The notes beneath the pieces are model-generated. The model worked only from the letters and a program-made list of their open reading frames with translations. It was not told the DNA's origin and ran no database searches. 64,000 nt of DNA from Pomphorhynchus laevis. Lineage: Eukaryota > Acanthocephala > Palaeacanthocephala > Echinorhynchida > Pomphorhynchidae. The stretch covers positions 248,001 through 312,000 of the forward strand of contig WNNJ02000794.1 of assembly GCA_012934845.2 (NCBI GenBank). The letters are read 5' to 3'. Positions 12,501 to 23,386 of this stretch are shown piece by piece (the first letter of the stretch is position 1; each line of letters begins with the position of its first letter). The position numbers and the translations under genes were made by a program.

Positions 12501-15500
12501 TTAAAGTATAACGGAATAAGTTGTAAATTGATAAATCATCTGGCAGGTTGTAAACGAGCTGGATATTAGTAAATTATTTTTATAATTGTTATTTTTATAA
12601 TGTTCTAAACACTATGAAAAAAAGGCGATAAGTAAAACAGCAATTTTTATACAATAATATCCAAGTTGATTGATTTGGTAATACGAAATATAAACGATTA
12701 AAAAGAAATATAACGATTAATTTGCTTTATGATAATTGGCCTCATGTGTGAGGTTTTGATATATTGGATTAGGACTTATATTCAATACTAACTCGACTAA
12801 TATATCAATATCAAATTAATTCTCGAACCATACAAATTTCCGCAATTTTCTTAAATTATGAAAACAATTGTGTACTCTATAAATTACTATTGATTGTGAG
12901 TTGTCTACATTTTATGTTTATGCTTCCTGAATAAACTAGAACCTAATAAACTAATCTTTACATAAACTAATATTTACACCGGCAACGATTGCTCAATCAC
13001 AAATTCAAAAATTAAAAAACGTTTTAAATTTTGCTGAACAATTTCGAATTTGACAAAAACCGATTACTATCATAATAGATATAACTTTTAATCTGGATGC
13101 AAAAATTAAGAAATACGAAAGAATATGAAAAATGTTTATCCGCGTTGCAATGAGGTAATATTCAAGGCAAAGTTGATTTAAATTATATAAGAAACAAAAT
13201 TTAAAAATTTGTCGATAAAGCTTAAAATTATAAAATGTTTAAAGAACTCATGTATATAATAAATATCACATTTATACCGTTCAAAATGTACTAAATATGA
13301 ACTTAAAATACTTGATTAACTGATTTGAATTATTAGTTCAAGAACGTAACTACTTTAAAATATAACATTAGATAAAAACCAAATCGTACTATAATTACCA
13401 ATTAATATTTTAGATTTTTTCTTTAGATTTAGTGTCTAAAATATCAGTTCAAATTGCATTTCTGTAAACCAAACATTACATTTGTAGATGAGGTTTGTAA
13501 TTGCATATCTTTTAAAAAATATATTACCATTCATTCTCATTTGTTCGTTATACTTTAGTAAAAAATAATAAAATATGTTCGTATATACTCCAGGCAGAAT
13601 CCATAGTACTTGGATATCAATGGTCTTTAACTGACATTATGATTCAAGAAAATAAATCATAGTTTTATATAGAATAACTTATTTGAGTTAAACTTAATAT
13701 TAGAAAGCGATTATCAATAAATAGATAAGCATAACTTAACATTTAAAAAAATGAAAATTGTTACCATATTTTTATGTTAAAAATAATAACCAAAGATAAA
13801 AAGTTGAAATAAATAAGAGCAACCTAAAGTGCTATATTAATAATTTATAGTTAAATGCTAATTACAGAGAAAAATAAACAATTCCAGAGGAATTGTGAAT
13901 TATAAAACATAAATTTGACCTTTATATAATTCGAAAATGCTTGCCGAATATCTTCTACGGCTTGCTCCTTTGTTTCAATATACTTGTTAAGCAATTTTAA
14001 TTGTTCAAAATGCTCAAAATCAATCAAATTGTATAAGTCTAAAAGTTTTGTCAATAGCAGAAAACAATGACAGAAAAATGAGAAACTTACTGTATTGAAT
14101 AATAAAGTCGATCCGATCTTTAACAAAAATGTGTACAGCAAACTTTACGACAATTTCGCTAAACATGAAAACATACGAAACGAGATTATAGTGAAACCGT
14201 AAGAATAAATCATTAAATTACTTTGTTAATATTTACTGATATATCGAGTGATTTTTTCATTCAGGTTTAATAATTTTGAGGTTAAAAATATTAGGTGCCA
14301 AATAAATAATAAATAAATAATAAATAAAATTTAATAAATAATAAGTGAACCTCAACTTACATTTTATCCATCTTTATATATCCGAAGGTCAAATTTAAAT
14401 TTTAAACTATATTTTACACATCATTTTTAGTCAACTTCTCGAAATTAATAATTCACTTGTTCAAACTGAATAAATTTAACTAGCAAAATTGATAACTGTC
14501 TGGTGACCAATTGACCGAAATTGATCACAATGTGAATTAGCTTTAATATGCACTTAATTTTCTTTTAATAAAATTCAAGATTTGCAAATGTAAAAATGAA
14601 ACTGTTATATCAATTGTAACTCAATTATATAAATTTAACTTTATAATGATATTAACTAATATTTATAATATAATTATATCATAAATTGGTCTTGAATTAC
14701 CTAGAAAAAGCAGTAGAAACAAATCTGAAAGTACCTTACAGGTATTGAATTATAATCTTTGCCTCTTTGGATTTCCTCTTGTATTCGTCTTTCTACATGG
14801 TCGATATAATCTTTGCCCGATAACTTGTGGATAAGAGTAGGAGCTTCCGACTCGTAAAAGGTGATGGTAGATTGCAGGAAAGGTTTCACGAATATTTCTT
14901 CATAATGCTATAATATAAGGTACTACAATTGAAATGACATATCAGATATACCTGTAGATATTTTAGCATGCCTAGAATTTCACGAATTAAATCACGAAAA
15001 TCATAAAAGCCTAGTGAACGCTCATCTTGAATTATGTTTAAAATTGCATTCTGAATACTGTCTTGAAATAGCTTGTTCTCAAGTAGTACAAGGTCGCGAA
15101 AAGCATTTAATCCGACATTACTAAAATAGATAGTAATAAACCAAGAAAAGGATTCCGTATAATCTTTTACATAAGGGAAGTTGACTCCTCTTCATACTCA
15201 GATAACGGATCAATTAATTGAGAGAAGAATTGATTTATGGTTTCCTAAAGTATAAATTTTCTAAAGTAGTAATGAACTATTCAATTTAATAAAATCGGGC
15301 ATTTAATTTTATATAATTTAATAAATTGCAATTAATTTTCTTAATTACTAATTAATAAGTTTATTAATTATAATTTATTTAATTTTAATATATGAAATTC
15401 GGTTGAGTTAGTAATCTGAATTAAGATTGAAATTCAGGTATCATCTTATTATCATAACAAGAAGTTATTGAAACTTATTGTGCGATTATTAAAATACGCG

Positions 15501-18500
15501 ACGTTTTTATATTTACTTTTATAGAAGCGTTGTTTTATGAATTTTTAAAAAGGATGCATTGATATTCATATTTATTTTATATTATTTATGTTTTAATATT
15601 GATTTAATATTTATATTTTGTGTGCATTGAATGTAAAATTTAAAATAAATTTGAATAAATTTTAAAACAATAATTATTAATAAACTATTAATATATATTA
15701 TATAAACAAATAAAAGTAATACTTATATAATCATTATATAATTATAATTATATTAATTGTAAAATTAAAAAAAAATTCAATAAATATTATATAATAAATA
15801 TCATCGTTATCTCGGACTATCTTCAGCACCTGACTCCTCAGTTTATCGTAAACAATTATTTGTTCTTTGTCGTTCGCATTGGCAACTTCTGCGTTCTAAG
15901 GAACATAATTTTTGGCGAAACAAACTGGCTTCCGCTAATGACTCTCGAACTAAATAGAAAACTCAATTGACTCTCGAACTAAATGGAAAACTCAATTTAC
16001 TCTCGAACTAAATGGAAAACTCAATTTACTCTCGAACTAAATAGAGAACTCACTAATGTACTTTCTCGTTCCTGTCATATCGACTCTTGATCTTTCTCAA
16101 TTCTCAGATAACCTAATTTAAAAAACAATTTCTCTTATCGATTCGATCATAGTCCTTCCACAAACTTCTTGTATCTCGTCTATTCGTATCCCTGAGCTAT
16201 TTTACCTATTTGCGCTATCTGAAGATTAAGTATCTGACCTTCTTATTTTGTCAACCTGTAAGTTCTCTCTTGTCGATCCCATCCACACTCGAATTCTCAA
16301 ATTGTTGTCCACTGATTTCACACTTTTCCTTACCAACTTCTTAAACTCGTCAATATTGAATAGAATATTTCCTGTTCTCTGGAAAGCAGCCATTGTTCGT
16401 TTACTGCTTAAAAAGCCTTCTCTTAACCCCTCTCATCCTTCATCTTATCGTCCAATATAAATTCTACTAACCTTATCAAAAATTCTCGAACACCTTGTCT
16501 TAGATCAGACAACAGGTATCTCTATTCATCGCAGTTCTACCCTTCTTTTCAATCTGCTTTTCGATTTAATTATTCCAACGAACTAAAATGCCATAAAGTA
16601 TTTTCTGATCTGCTTTTCGCTCATGACAAAGGACTTTGTAGTGTGGTAATATCGTTTGATCTTTCATCTGCATTCAACATTGCCGATCACAAAATCCTTA
16701 TTATTCGTCTTCGCTATCATTATGGATTATCTTCGTCTACCTTAACTTGGTTCTCTTTGTATCTTACCGATCAATCATTTTCCGTACATTCTAATTCGAT
16801 GTGTTCTCCTCTATCTTCTCTCTTGTAGTGTACCTCAAGGTTCAATACTTTTCCCTATTCTATTTACGCTTCTTCTTGGAGATTTATCTTGTATAACTAG
16901 TAAATTCTGTTTAAGAGTAATGCAGTACGGTGATGATATACTTCTTTATTCTCACTCGTCTTCTCATTCCCTAAGCAAACTTTTCATATCCTCGTCGAAT
17001 TGTCTTCGTGTCCTATCAGAACATCTAATTTCTTTGAGCATGTTCCTCAATCCCACTAAATCTAATGTGTTATGGATCGTACCCTTCTCCGTTTCGGTAT
17101 CTCCTCCTTCTCTGTATCTTTAGACAACAATTATTCCTGGTGTAGATAAACTAGTATATCTAGGCGTTCACTTCGACAAAAACCTGCATCTGATCCCTTC
17201 ATTCGTGATAAAGTTAGGTCTTCAAATATTCTTCTCCATGATATTCGTCTCGTCAGAAATTCCCTAGATTTTAGTTCATGCAAGTATCTTATCTCCTCCC
17301 TTCTTTTCCCGTGTATTGATTAATGTCTTAACCTTCTATTCTTCCCTTCAAAGTCATCAATTAAACCTCTTCAGCGCCTCTTTAACATTGATGTGCGCAT
17401 CCTTTTTCGACTTCGTAAATACGATCATATCTCCTCCTATTTATCAAAACTTGGATGGCTAAGTATTGAATACCGCGTTTGTTTTCGTCTGCTTTGTCTA
17501 AGTTATCGCTTTCTCCATTGTAATTCTCCTTCTTATCTCTACCTGCCAACTCTAAGTGAATCTCGAACTCTTTCTACTCACCTACTGTATTGTGCTACTC
17601 TTATGCTACACGACCCTCTTCACTCAAACAACTTCTGCCGTTGATCTCTACAAAGTAATGCTCCTCTACTTCGGAATTCACTACCTGATAACAGGCGATA
17701 TTCATCCCTGCTCCCTTTTCAAAAGGCAACTATGTTCAATGTTTTTAACGAGTTACTATTGTTCTCAATCGGTTTCGCTGTTGTGGGCTTGTAAGCACAC
17801 AGTCTGTGGGCGTTTGCCACATTAAAAAAACTTTCCTTTATCCATCTAAATAATATTACTATTTGGATGTTATTAATATTATTAATACTATTATCCATCC
17901 AACCCTTATTGCAAAGGTTATTATCCATCTCAACCCTTATTACAAAGGCTGTTTCAATGTCAATAAGGATGACACCTTACGCATGTCAGAAAGCAGACAT
18001 GTCATAAAGCAACAACCAATGATCACACAAAATCACAAATAACGTTTTAAGTTTAATAGTGATAACAATATAAGAGCCCATTTGCGGGTAATCCGTAAAT
18101 TGTAATTGTCTGTTATCAATAATAAATTTTGATTGTAAAAAAAGTATCCATCCAAAATAATAATATTTTGTTGATTTATAAATGGCAAATTTAATATTTT
18201 AATAATAGTTTGCTGATTTATACTTGTGCATTATAAGAAATAGAAATAATTTTGTAAATATATCTTGTATCTTGTAACTTTGTCTCGTGCACAATTGCTA
18301 TATCTATTGATGTGTGCATTCATATTTACAAAACATCCTTCTAAACAACACTTTTTGTGATTGGCAATTTCCATACAGTTGGATTTCACACTTTTTTATT
18401 TTATATCCCAAATATGAATAATTCTCTTTGCGATCCTGGTATTCTACTTAATCTGCTTAAGATTCTTCTTAATCTGCTGCGTACATATGAATTTATACAG

Positions 18501-20867
18501 GACGAAGGACAAAGAGAACAAGTACATCGTGTAATTCATGAGTTTATGAGTCAGTGGCCAATACCTGAAATTTGTGCTCTATGCACAAATACTCAAGCAT
18601 TGAGGACGATTGTACAAATTCTAAAGAATCTAATTCGTCTTAGGGACACATCCCCACAAGTATATTCACAGTTGATATCTTCAAATATAAGCGGTCTAGT
18701 CGATAATCAAATGAATAGTCAACCTACTTCATCTGATGTGGATTCTTTTCGATCACCAAGCAATAGACAAACAGCTTATGCAACAACAGTATTTCAAAAT
18801 TTACAATACTCAAATCAAGATTATACTGCTTCGTTGTTTCAACCATTAGATCGTCTTCATCTCCAGCAACATCAGCCGACAAATCAACAACCAAACCAAA
18901 CTCAAGAACATCTTTATGCATCCGAACTTTTATACAAGTTGTTTAAAGGACAAAACTCATTTACAAAAGAGTAGGTTAATTTGCTAGTTAATTTGTAATA
19001 ATATCTGAGATATTAAAAAGTGCCATTTCTAAAATATGAGTTTGATTTTCAATGGTAAATTATACATTAGAACAGTGTGCTGTACTAAGTAGAAATTTAA
19101 AAATGTTAATTTCATGGGATCCTCTACTCTGGAATTCACTACCTGATAACATGCGATATGCATCCTCACTCCCTTTTTTCAAAAGGCAACTACGTTCAAT
19201 GTTTCTAAACGAGTTACTATTGTTTTTGCAATCTGTTTCGATTTTGTGGGCTTGTAAGCACATAGTCTGTGTGAATTTGCCACATTAAAAAACTTTCCTT
19301 TTTTAAAACTATAAGATATAAAACTATAATTCTAGATTGAAAACATTTACTAATTATCATCGAGATTGACCTGTCTAGTGCAGTCTGCCGGTTCTCCCCT
19401 GTGTCAAGAAGTGGGAGTACCTGTCACTGATGTCCCAAAACAATGACGAAACGGTACTAGATACCCGTTTGTCGATTCTTTCGTCGCTGGCAAACTAATT
19501 ATAAACTACTTACTACGAAATTCTTTTAATTCTCATAAATATTAATTTAAAATTAAAATTTTTAACATTTAGATACTTAAACAGCAAACATACGTATTAT
19601 CTAAAAATTAGTATAATATCAGAATGTTAAATCCCGATCGTCAAAATTATTTTGGATGTTTCTTTGAAACCAAAAAGACTACGCATATTGATATACACGA
19701 CTACGTGCACATCTGAATTAAGACATCGTACCGCTAATGTGGATCTTTTTAAGTTTTATTTTACCGTATATATCTTGAATTATTATCCCACATCTTTAAA
19801 AATGTGAAAAAATCTTCTTTGAGTCAAAACTTTCAAAAATTGTGAAGATTCAGCTTTTAAAACTTTTTCAATTGTTCCAATTTGCTTGCAGAAGTTCCAG
19901 CCGTCGAATCATATAAGAATATCCATTTATTTCTCTTTTATTTTTTTCATAAAGAATAGAACGTACTACAAATGTTTTATTCCAAAACATTTGGAATAGC
20001 TCCGGAAAATTAAATTAAAATTAATTAAAATTTAAATTAAATTAAATTTAATTTAATTAAATTAAAATTAAATGTTTAAAATTTCCTAAATTTTAAACAT
20101 TTAGGAAACACAAACGTTTTTCAAACAACACAGTAATTTTTTTTTAATTTTTTAAACCTTTGGAATAAAACCTTTTTACTCACTTAATATGACGTCATTA
20201 ATATATTGTAAATAGTTGATTGGATACTATCGTATTTAATCAAAATTAAAGAGCAAATAATCGTCAAAAGGACATTAAATACAAAATTAAATGTTTACAA
20301 GATTAAAAACGAGGCAAAACTAAAAACGTAATAATTACCATTTCTTCGCGGTGACGTTTCCATATGTGATTGACACGAAATAGAAGATTAACGCTGTGCA
20401 TTTGCGACCTTTAATAAAACAATAAATAGCAAACTATTTCGGAAATCGCATTTATTCAAAAATATAAATACCAGTTTACAGAGTTCACCTCGGCAGCTAA
20501 CTTAGTTAATTGTGATCGAATTGTCTCACGTATCGCATTTAAAATAAGTAAGCGATTATCATTTATCGATTGAGTACAAAGTGAATTAACGGCGTCTCTG
20601 AAAGTGGCAGGTGAAACCGCAATTGAGTTAGACAATCGATTCTTTTGAAAGAATTCAACCAGTTCGTTTCTATGTATAGCACGGATAAGCGATTCGCAAA
20701 TTGGCCACAGATTGGTAAATGTAAAATCATAATTTATTTTTTCCGCTTTATCTAAATTCAGATTTTAAAAATAGTAATATTAATATAAATTTACATGGAC
20801 ATGTAATAAAATAAACATCTTCATTACTATCACCATTATAGTCTAATTGTAAATCGTCCATTGACAT
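576..20867 (-). CDS. CUL4: Cullin-4, complete 15-exon gene
   Basis: Scaffold of CRL4 ubiquitin ligases: the C-terminal part binds the RING protein and carries NEDD8, the N-terminal part binds DDB1. Exons on the minus strand: 20867-20795, 20751-20489, 15244-15171, 15120-14952, 14907-14735, 14158-14091, 14038-13920, 12310-12121, 12076-11861, 9626-9541, 9450-9235, 7766-7657, 7607-7445, 3959-3807, 671-576. All phases join and total 2169 nt, 722 residues plus stop (human CUL4A is 759). Diagnostic stretches are [18 protein letters not shown] (exon 9), [18 protein letters not shown] (exon 10), [10 protein letters not shown] (exon 11) and IVRIMK (exon 14), whose Lys at about residue 668 is the expected NEDD8 site; the protein ends YIYVA. 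Exon 1 begins with ATG directly after an AG acceptor-like site, so an upstream untranslated exon or trans-splicing is possible. Introns range from 43 to 5244 bases. The paralogue assignment is from motif match, not a tree. Confidence 0.92.
1508..1542 (+). pseudogene. Short relic resembling cullin-4 exon 1 and its acceptor
   Basis: On the plus strand, CACTCTTTAG followed by AT(A)TCAATGGACGATT nearly matches the acceptor and first codons of cullin-4 exon 1, which lie on the minus strand at about 20877-20845 (about 24 of 26 positions by eye). The similarity ends quickly, so it is a fragment at best. Chance is possible, but the match spans a non-repetitive splice/coding junction. Confidence 0.4.
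3044..3135 (-). pseudogene. Decayed duplicate of the last cullin-4 exon
   Basis: Read on the minus strand, this stretch follows the same course as the intact last exon (671-576): an acceptor-like CAG, then a Lys-Arg-x-Glu-Ser core, Tyr-x-Ser-Lys, then the TATATATACGTT tail. Its reading differs at many positions and it lacks the canonical cullin ending. It is a non-functional copy of a host exon lying upstream of the functional one in the same intron. The identical decayed copy also occurs in the right inverted-repeat arm (21662-21752), so decay preceded the inverted duplication. Confidence 0.7.
3659..3684. repeat. 26-base palindrome
   Basis: GTTGATGCATTT is followed by its reverse complement with a two-base centre. 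Weaker pairing extends outward on both sides. It is inside inverted-repeat arm 1 and therefore appears again near 21110-21140. Confidence 0.75.
5504..5885. repeat. Fold-back repeat family, two copies
   Basis: Two adjacent copies start with a segment reading TTGATAATGATCCATT or close to it, pass through TTTTTGATATTTCGCTAAC and then a short stem-loop before ATCTTCAG. The second copy folds back: a reverse-complement version follows at 5821-5880. The recurring inner core is GCTAAC-loop-GTTAGC flanked by ATCTTCAG and TTTCG. Non-coding. Confidence 0.75.
6160..6480. repeat. Fold-back repeat family, third copy
   Basis: The same family as the copies at 5504-5885, with opposite-facing copies of the CTGAAGATGCTAAC core at about 6240-6335 and 6405-6440. 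The outer arms, AAGAATTATTGGAGCTGGAT and its complement, bracket the unit. Probably a non-autonomous fold-back element; no transposase is present. Confidence 0.7.
7150..7300. repeat. Dispersed repeat with GGATTAGAGGTCAT core
   Basis: The core AATAAGGATTAGAGGTCATC followed by an AACTGCTATGTTATCAGG-like region recurs at 7955-8050, 8925-9065, 31800-31880, 32270-32345, 43630-43710 and 44100-44175, and weakly at 8440, 10220 and (reverse) 27480-27545. Most copies are preceded by a small hairpin, GTCAATTTTTATGAATTGAC. No coding potential; family unknown. Confidence 0.7.
8925..9065. repeat. Dispersed GGATTAGAGGTCAT repeat, fuller copy
   Basis: The same family as at 7150-7300. This copy shows the hairpin, the core, and a 3' portion ending in ATGCTAATGACGTATTTCCT that is shared with 7265-7290. 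It lies in cullin-4 intron 11. Confidence 0.7.
11064..11485 (-). repeat. tRNA-derived SINE with partial second unit
   Basis: Read on the minus strand, the region carries an A-box-like CAGCCTAGTC (11267-11280) and a B-box-like GAGTTTAAATCC (11223-11234) spaced as in a tRNA promoter, then a body ending near 11064. A leader-like block (11294-11453) and the start of a second unit (11454-11485) follow on the right. Copies with better-preserved boxes occur at 50817-51565. No cloverleaf can be drawn convincingly, so this is a SINE, not a tRNA gene. It lies in cullin-4 intron 9. Confidence 0.75.
15790..17837 (+). mobile_element. Decayed CR1/Jockey-type LINE (LINE-B), RT region and 3' end
   Basis: Plus-strand fragments read as non-LTR reverse transcriptase in order: pre-[19 protein letters not shown] (16360-16410), a [15 protein letters not shown] block (16655-16700), [11 protein letters not shown] (16920-16955) and a C-terminal module ending [12 protein letters not shown] just before an A-run at 17835. 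Several frameshifts and stops separate them. EN and ORF1 are missing, so it is 5' truncated. The module near the 3' end is repeated at 19103-19290. It sits in cullin-4 intron 2 on the opposite strand. The clade is inferred from motif style only. Confidence 0.85.
15937..16050. repeat. Four-copy 29-base tandem repeat inside LINE-B
   Basis: The unit, beginning ACTCTCGAACTAAATGGAAA, is repeated four times in direct tandem with few differences. There are no spacers, so it is not a CRISPR array. It expands a position in the LINE just before its RT, where related elements have a single Ser-Arg-x-x-Trp-Lys motif. Confidence 0.8.
17885..17950. repeat. Short direct repeat after LINE-B
   Basis: TTATCCATC followed by CAACCCTTATT(G/A)CAAAGG occurs twice about 32 bases apart. 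A similar TATCCATCCAAA is seen near 18146. It may be the target-site or tail expansion of the LINE next to it. Confidence 0.5.
18414..18974 (+). CDS. Unidentified 186-residue protein nested in cullin-4 intron 2
   Basis: The open frame extends upstream without an ATG to 18357; the first ATG, at 18414, gives 186 residues. I do not recognise it. It starts with a leucine-rich, probably helical part (residues about 10-90; [16 protein letters not shown], then [14 protein letters not shown]), followed by a Ser/Gln/Asn-rich tail with [16 protein letters not shown]. Two Cys, in CALC, are not a known zinc motif. The codon mix is less AT-extreme than the flanks, which supports coding. It lies between two 3' ends of the same LINE family (17837 and 19290) and opposes cullin-4, so it may be an intronless retrogene, a nested host gene, or ORF1 of an internally deleted LINE copy. 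No intron is evident. Confidence 0.5.
   Translation: MNNSLCDPGILLNLLKILLNLLRTYEFIQDEGQREQVHRVIHEFMSQWPIPEICALCTNTQALRTIVQILKNLIRLRDTSPQVYSQLISSNISGLVDNQMNSQPTSSDVDSFRSPSNRQTAYATTVFQNLQYSNQDYTASLFQPLDRLHLQQHQPTNQQPNQTQEHLYASELLYKLFKGQNSFTKE
19103..19290 (+). mobile_element. Second 3' end of LINE-B family
   Basis: This reads [20 protein letters not shown] and on to [12 protein letters not shown], then an A-run. It matches 17665-17837 closely and is the better-preserved C-terminal module. Only the 3' end is present. The two copies bracket the 186-residue frame. Confidence 0.8.
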
Positions 20868-20998
20868 CTAAAGAGTGAACATATTTCAATCATTAAACAA
20901 ATAAATATGGATTTGTTTGAATTATGAGAATAAAACACATTTTTACATTTTCACATGTTTTCCTACCTTTGCGAATTATTGCAAATTTCAAATTGTTT

Positions 20999-22330
20999 TG
21001 CAAATTGCATAACGTGTTAAGTTATAAACTAGATAATTATATAATATTTTAACTTTATATGTTATATATAAAAATATTCTGAGCTTCGTAGATTTTATTA
21101 ACATTTTTATATGTTGATGCATTTTTAAATGCATCAACATTTTTATAAAAATATTAATTGTTTCATTTTAGTGAAATAAAATTATAGGCACGAGTATTTA
21201 GTTTAATTTTACAGTTTCGTTATTTGCGAGCCTTCGATGGTTTGCGATTTTCATGCATATACTCCATTAGTATATTCTTGAAAAAGAAAAACCGTTGATA
21301 GCTTGCAAATAAAAAATTGTAAAATTATAATAAATACTCACATCTATTATTTTATTGCACCAAAATGAAACAAGTTAAGTTTGACACGAATTCACAACGA
21401 AAGTATAACTGCATTAAATTATCAGAATAAAACATTTATAATTGTAGAACTAAGATCTTGTGTGTGAATGTAAACATTCTATCATACTAAAAGCTCTAAC
21501 ATACAAAAATCATTATTAGCAAAAACGTTTTTTGATAAAATATATTATTTCTTTTTTATTAGACATTTTATTATAAAATACTCCGATATAACAGAATAAA
21601 TGAAGATATCATGATTTTACAAAACAAGTATGGTCTACCAGTATATCCTTATTGCATCCAGTTGGTGATTATGATAAGCGAATGGAAAGTCATTTTAAGG
21701 GGGGCTATATGTCAAAAAGCAAGATGATGTTAAAGTCAATATATATACGTTAAATTGATTTATCGAATTATATCGTATTTGAATTTTACAATGAAATGTC
21801 GATACATTTATCGATAAAACAAATATTATTTTTATAGAAATATGAATCGAATTGAAATCAATTTAAGACTATTTTTATAAGTTTGAATTTAAAGTTAGCA
21901 AAGAACTTGGGTTATGTGTAAAAAAATATAATTATTAATAGGTTTGAACAATCAACTTTTTGGCATTATGTGAGCAATCAACAGAATTGATTGTAGAGAA
22001 TAGTCTATTAGTTTTGGATTTTATTTGCAAATTACGACGTAATAATTAAAAATTAATTTAAATTAAAATAATTAAATTAATTAAATTAAATTAATTTATT
22101 AATTAAAAATTAATAAATTTTGATAATTAAATTAATTAATCCTGATAATTTGTATATTATACAAATTATAATATAAACAAATTATATTTGTTTATATTCT
22201 TAAATTTCTAATTTTATAAATAATAATAAATTATATTTTATTATTTAATATAATTTAATTATATTAAAATGTTTATTAAAATACGGGTTTGTATATTTGT
22301 TACTTGATAATTAATAATTAATAATTTATT
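20999..22330 (-). repeat. Large inverted repeat 1, right arm
   Basis: Reverse-orientation copy of 2251-3803, ending about 130 bases upstream of the cullin-4 start codon. It includes the decayed copy of the last cullin-4 exon (21662-21752). Because the left arm directly abuts exon 14, the left copy is more likely the original and the right the duplicate (inference). Confidence 0.85.
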
Positions 22331-22689
22331 AAGATGATATTTTATAAGAAATAAAAATATTTAGAAACTTTGGATTTAAAATGAATTTCACTAATTAATC
22401 TCTGCCGGTATTTATTGCCTTTCGCATGTTAAATTAATTACTTTAAGTATATAATCATTGAAGAGGTGAATAGCACGAATTCAAGTTATTTCGGAAAAGT
22501 CAATTTAAATTCAAAATTATAAATTCACAATTTGTTTGCCAGCTGCTTCATCAATCAACTACAGATTGTTAGATTACTTCTTGATAGAGCATATTAAAAT
22601 ATTTATTTCTAGCTGATTTGTAAATTAACTAAAAGTTTGTGTATTGTATCGAAACTGCAAATTCTCCTAATTCAGCACCTTACAGTATT

Positions 22690-23055
22690 TTAAATAGTTG
22701 ATACTGATCTATTATTGATAAATAATTATTTGAACTGGATGAAAGAAAATAGGAATTTTTTTTGATATTTCGCTAACTTCTGTTAGCATCTTCAAAAATT
22801 GCAATTTTCCTCTAAGTTTCTCGATAACTGCAGGCCAGTGGATCCATAGCACTGTCGAATGATTATTAATAGTTGATAATGATCCATTTATTGATAAATA
22901 ATTATTGAAGCTGGATCAAAGGAAAGATGAAATTATTTTTGATATATCGTTAACTACTGTTAGCATCTTCAGAAAATTACAAACAGAAGTTAGCGAAATA
23001 TCAAAAATAATTTCGTCTTTCCTTTGATTCAGCTCCAATAATTATTTACTTTACA
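22690..23055. repeat. Fold-back repeat family, two more copies
   Basis: The first copy (22690-22800) is a half unit. The second (22855-23055) is a full fold-back with arms at about 22896-22975 and 22983-23052, both containing the stem-loop core GTTAAC/GTTAGC and the flank AAATTATTTTTGATAT. Same family as at 5504-6480. Between cullin-4 and the exosome gene. Confidence 0.8.
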
Positions 23056-23386
23056 GTATGTAGAAAATATTGTAATTTTGTTGTTAAAATATGTGATTTT
23101 GTTGTAAAAACTATGCAAATTTAATTGGTTTATATTTTGTAGACTACTGTTTACATGTAAAATATTATTTTAATATTTTAAAATATTAAAATAATAAATA
23201 ATTATTTAAATAAACATTTCGAAATAATTGATAAGTTTACATAATGTTTATCCTCTATTTATCCTCTAATCAACTTTATTGATAATTTTAAAAAAGCATA
23301 AATGAGTTCACTCAAATTTTATAAATACTTTTCGCATTGAGCCGAAAACAAGCAAATAAAATGATAGTTTTATACATTAAAATGTA

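Noticed and set aside
14701-14889. Separate short genes for the minus-strand frames at 9.0-15.2 kb
   Set aside because: Each joins its neighbours in phase as an exon of cullin-4.
15937-16050. CRISPR-like array
   Set aside because: Repeats abut without spacers and the genome is eukaryotic.
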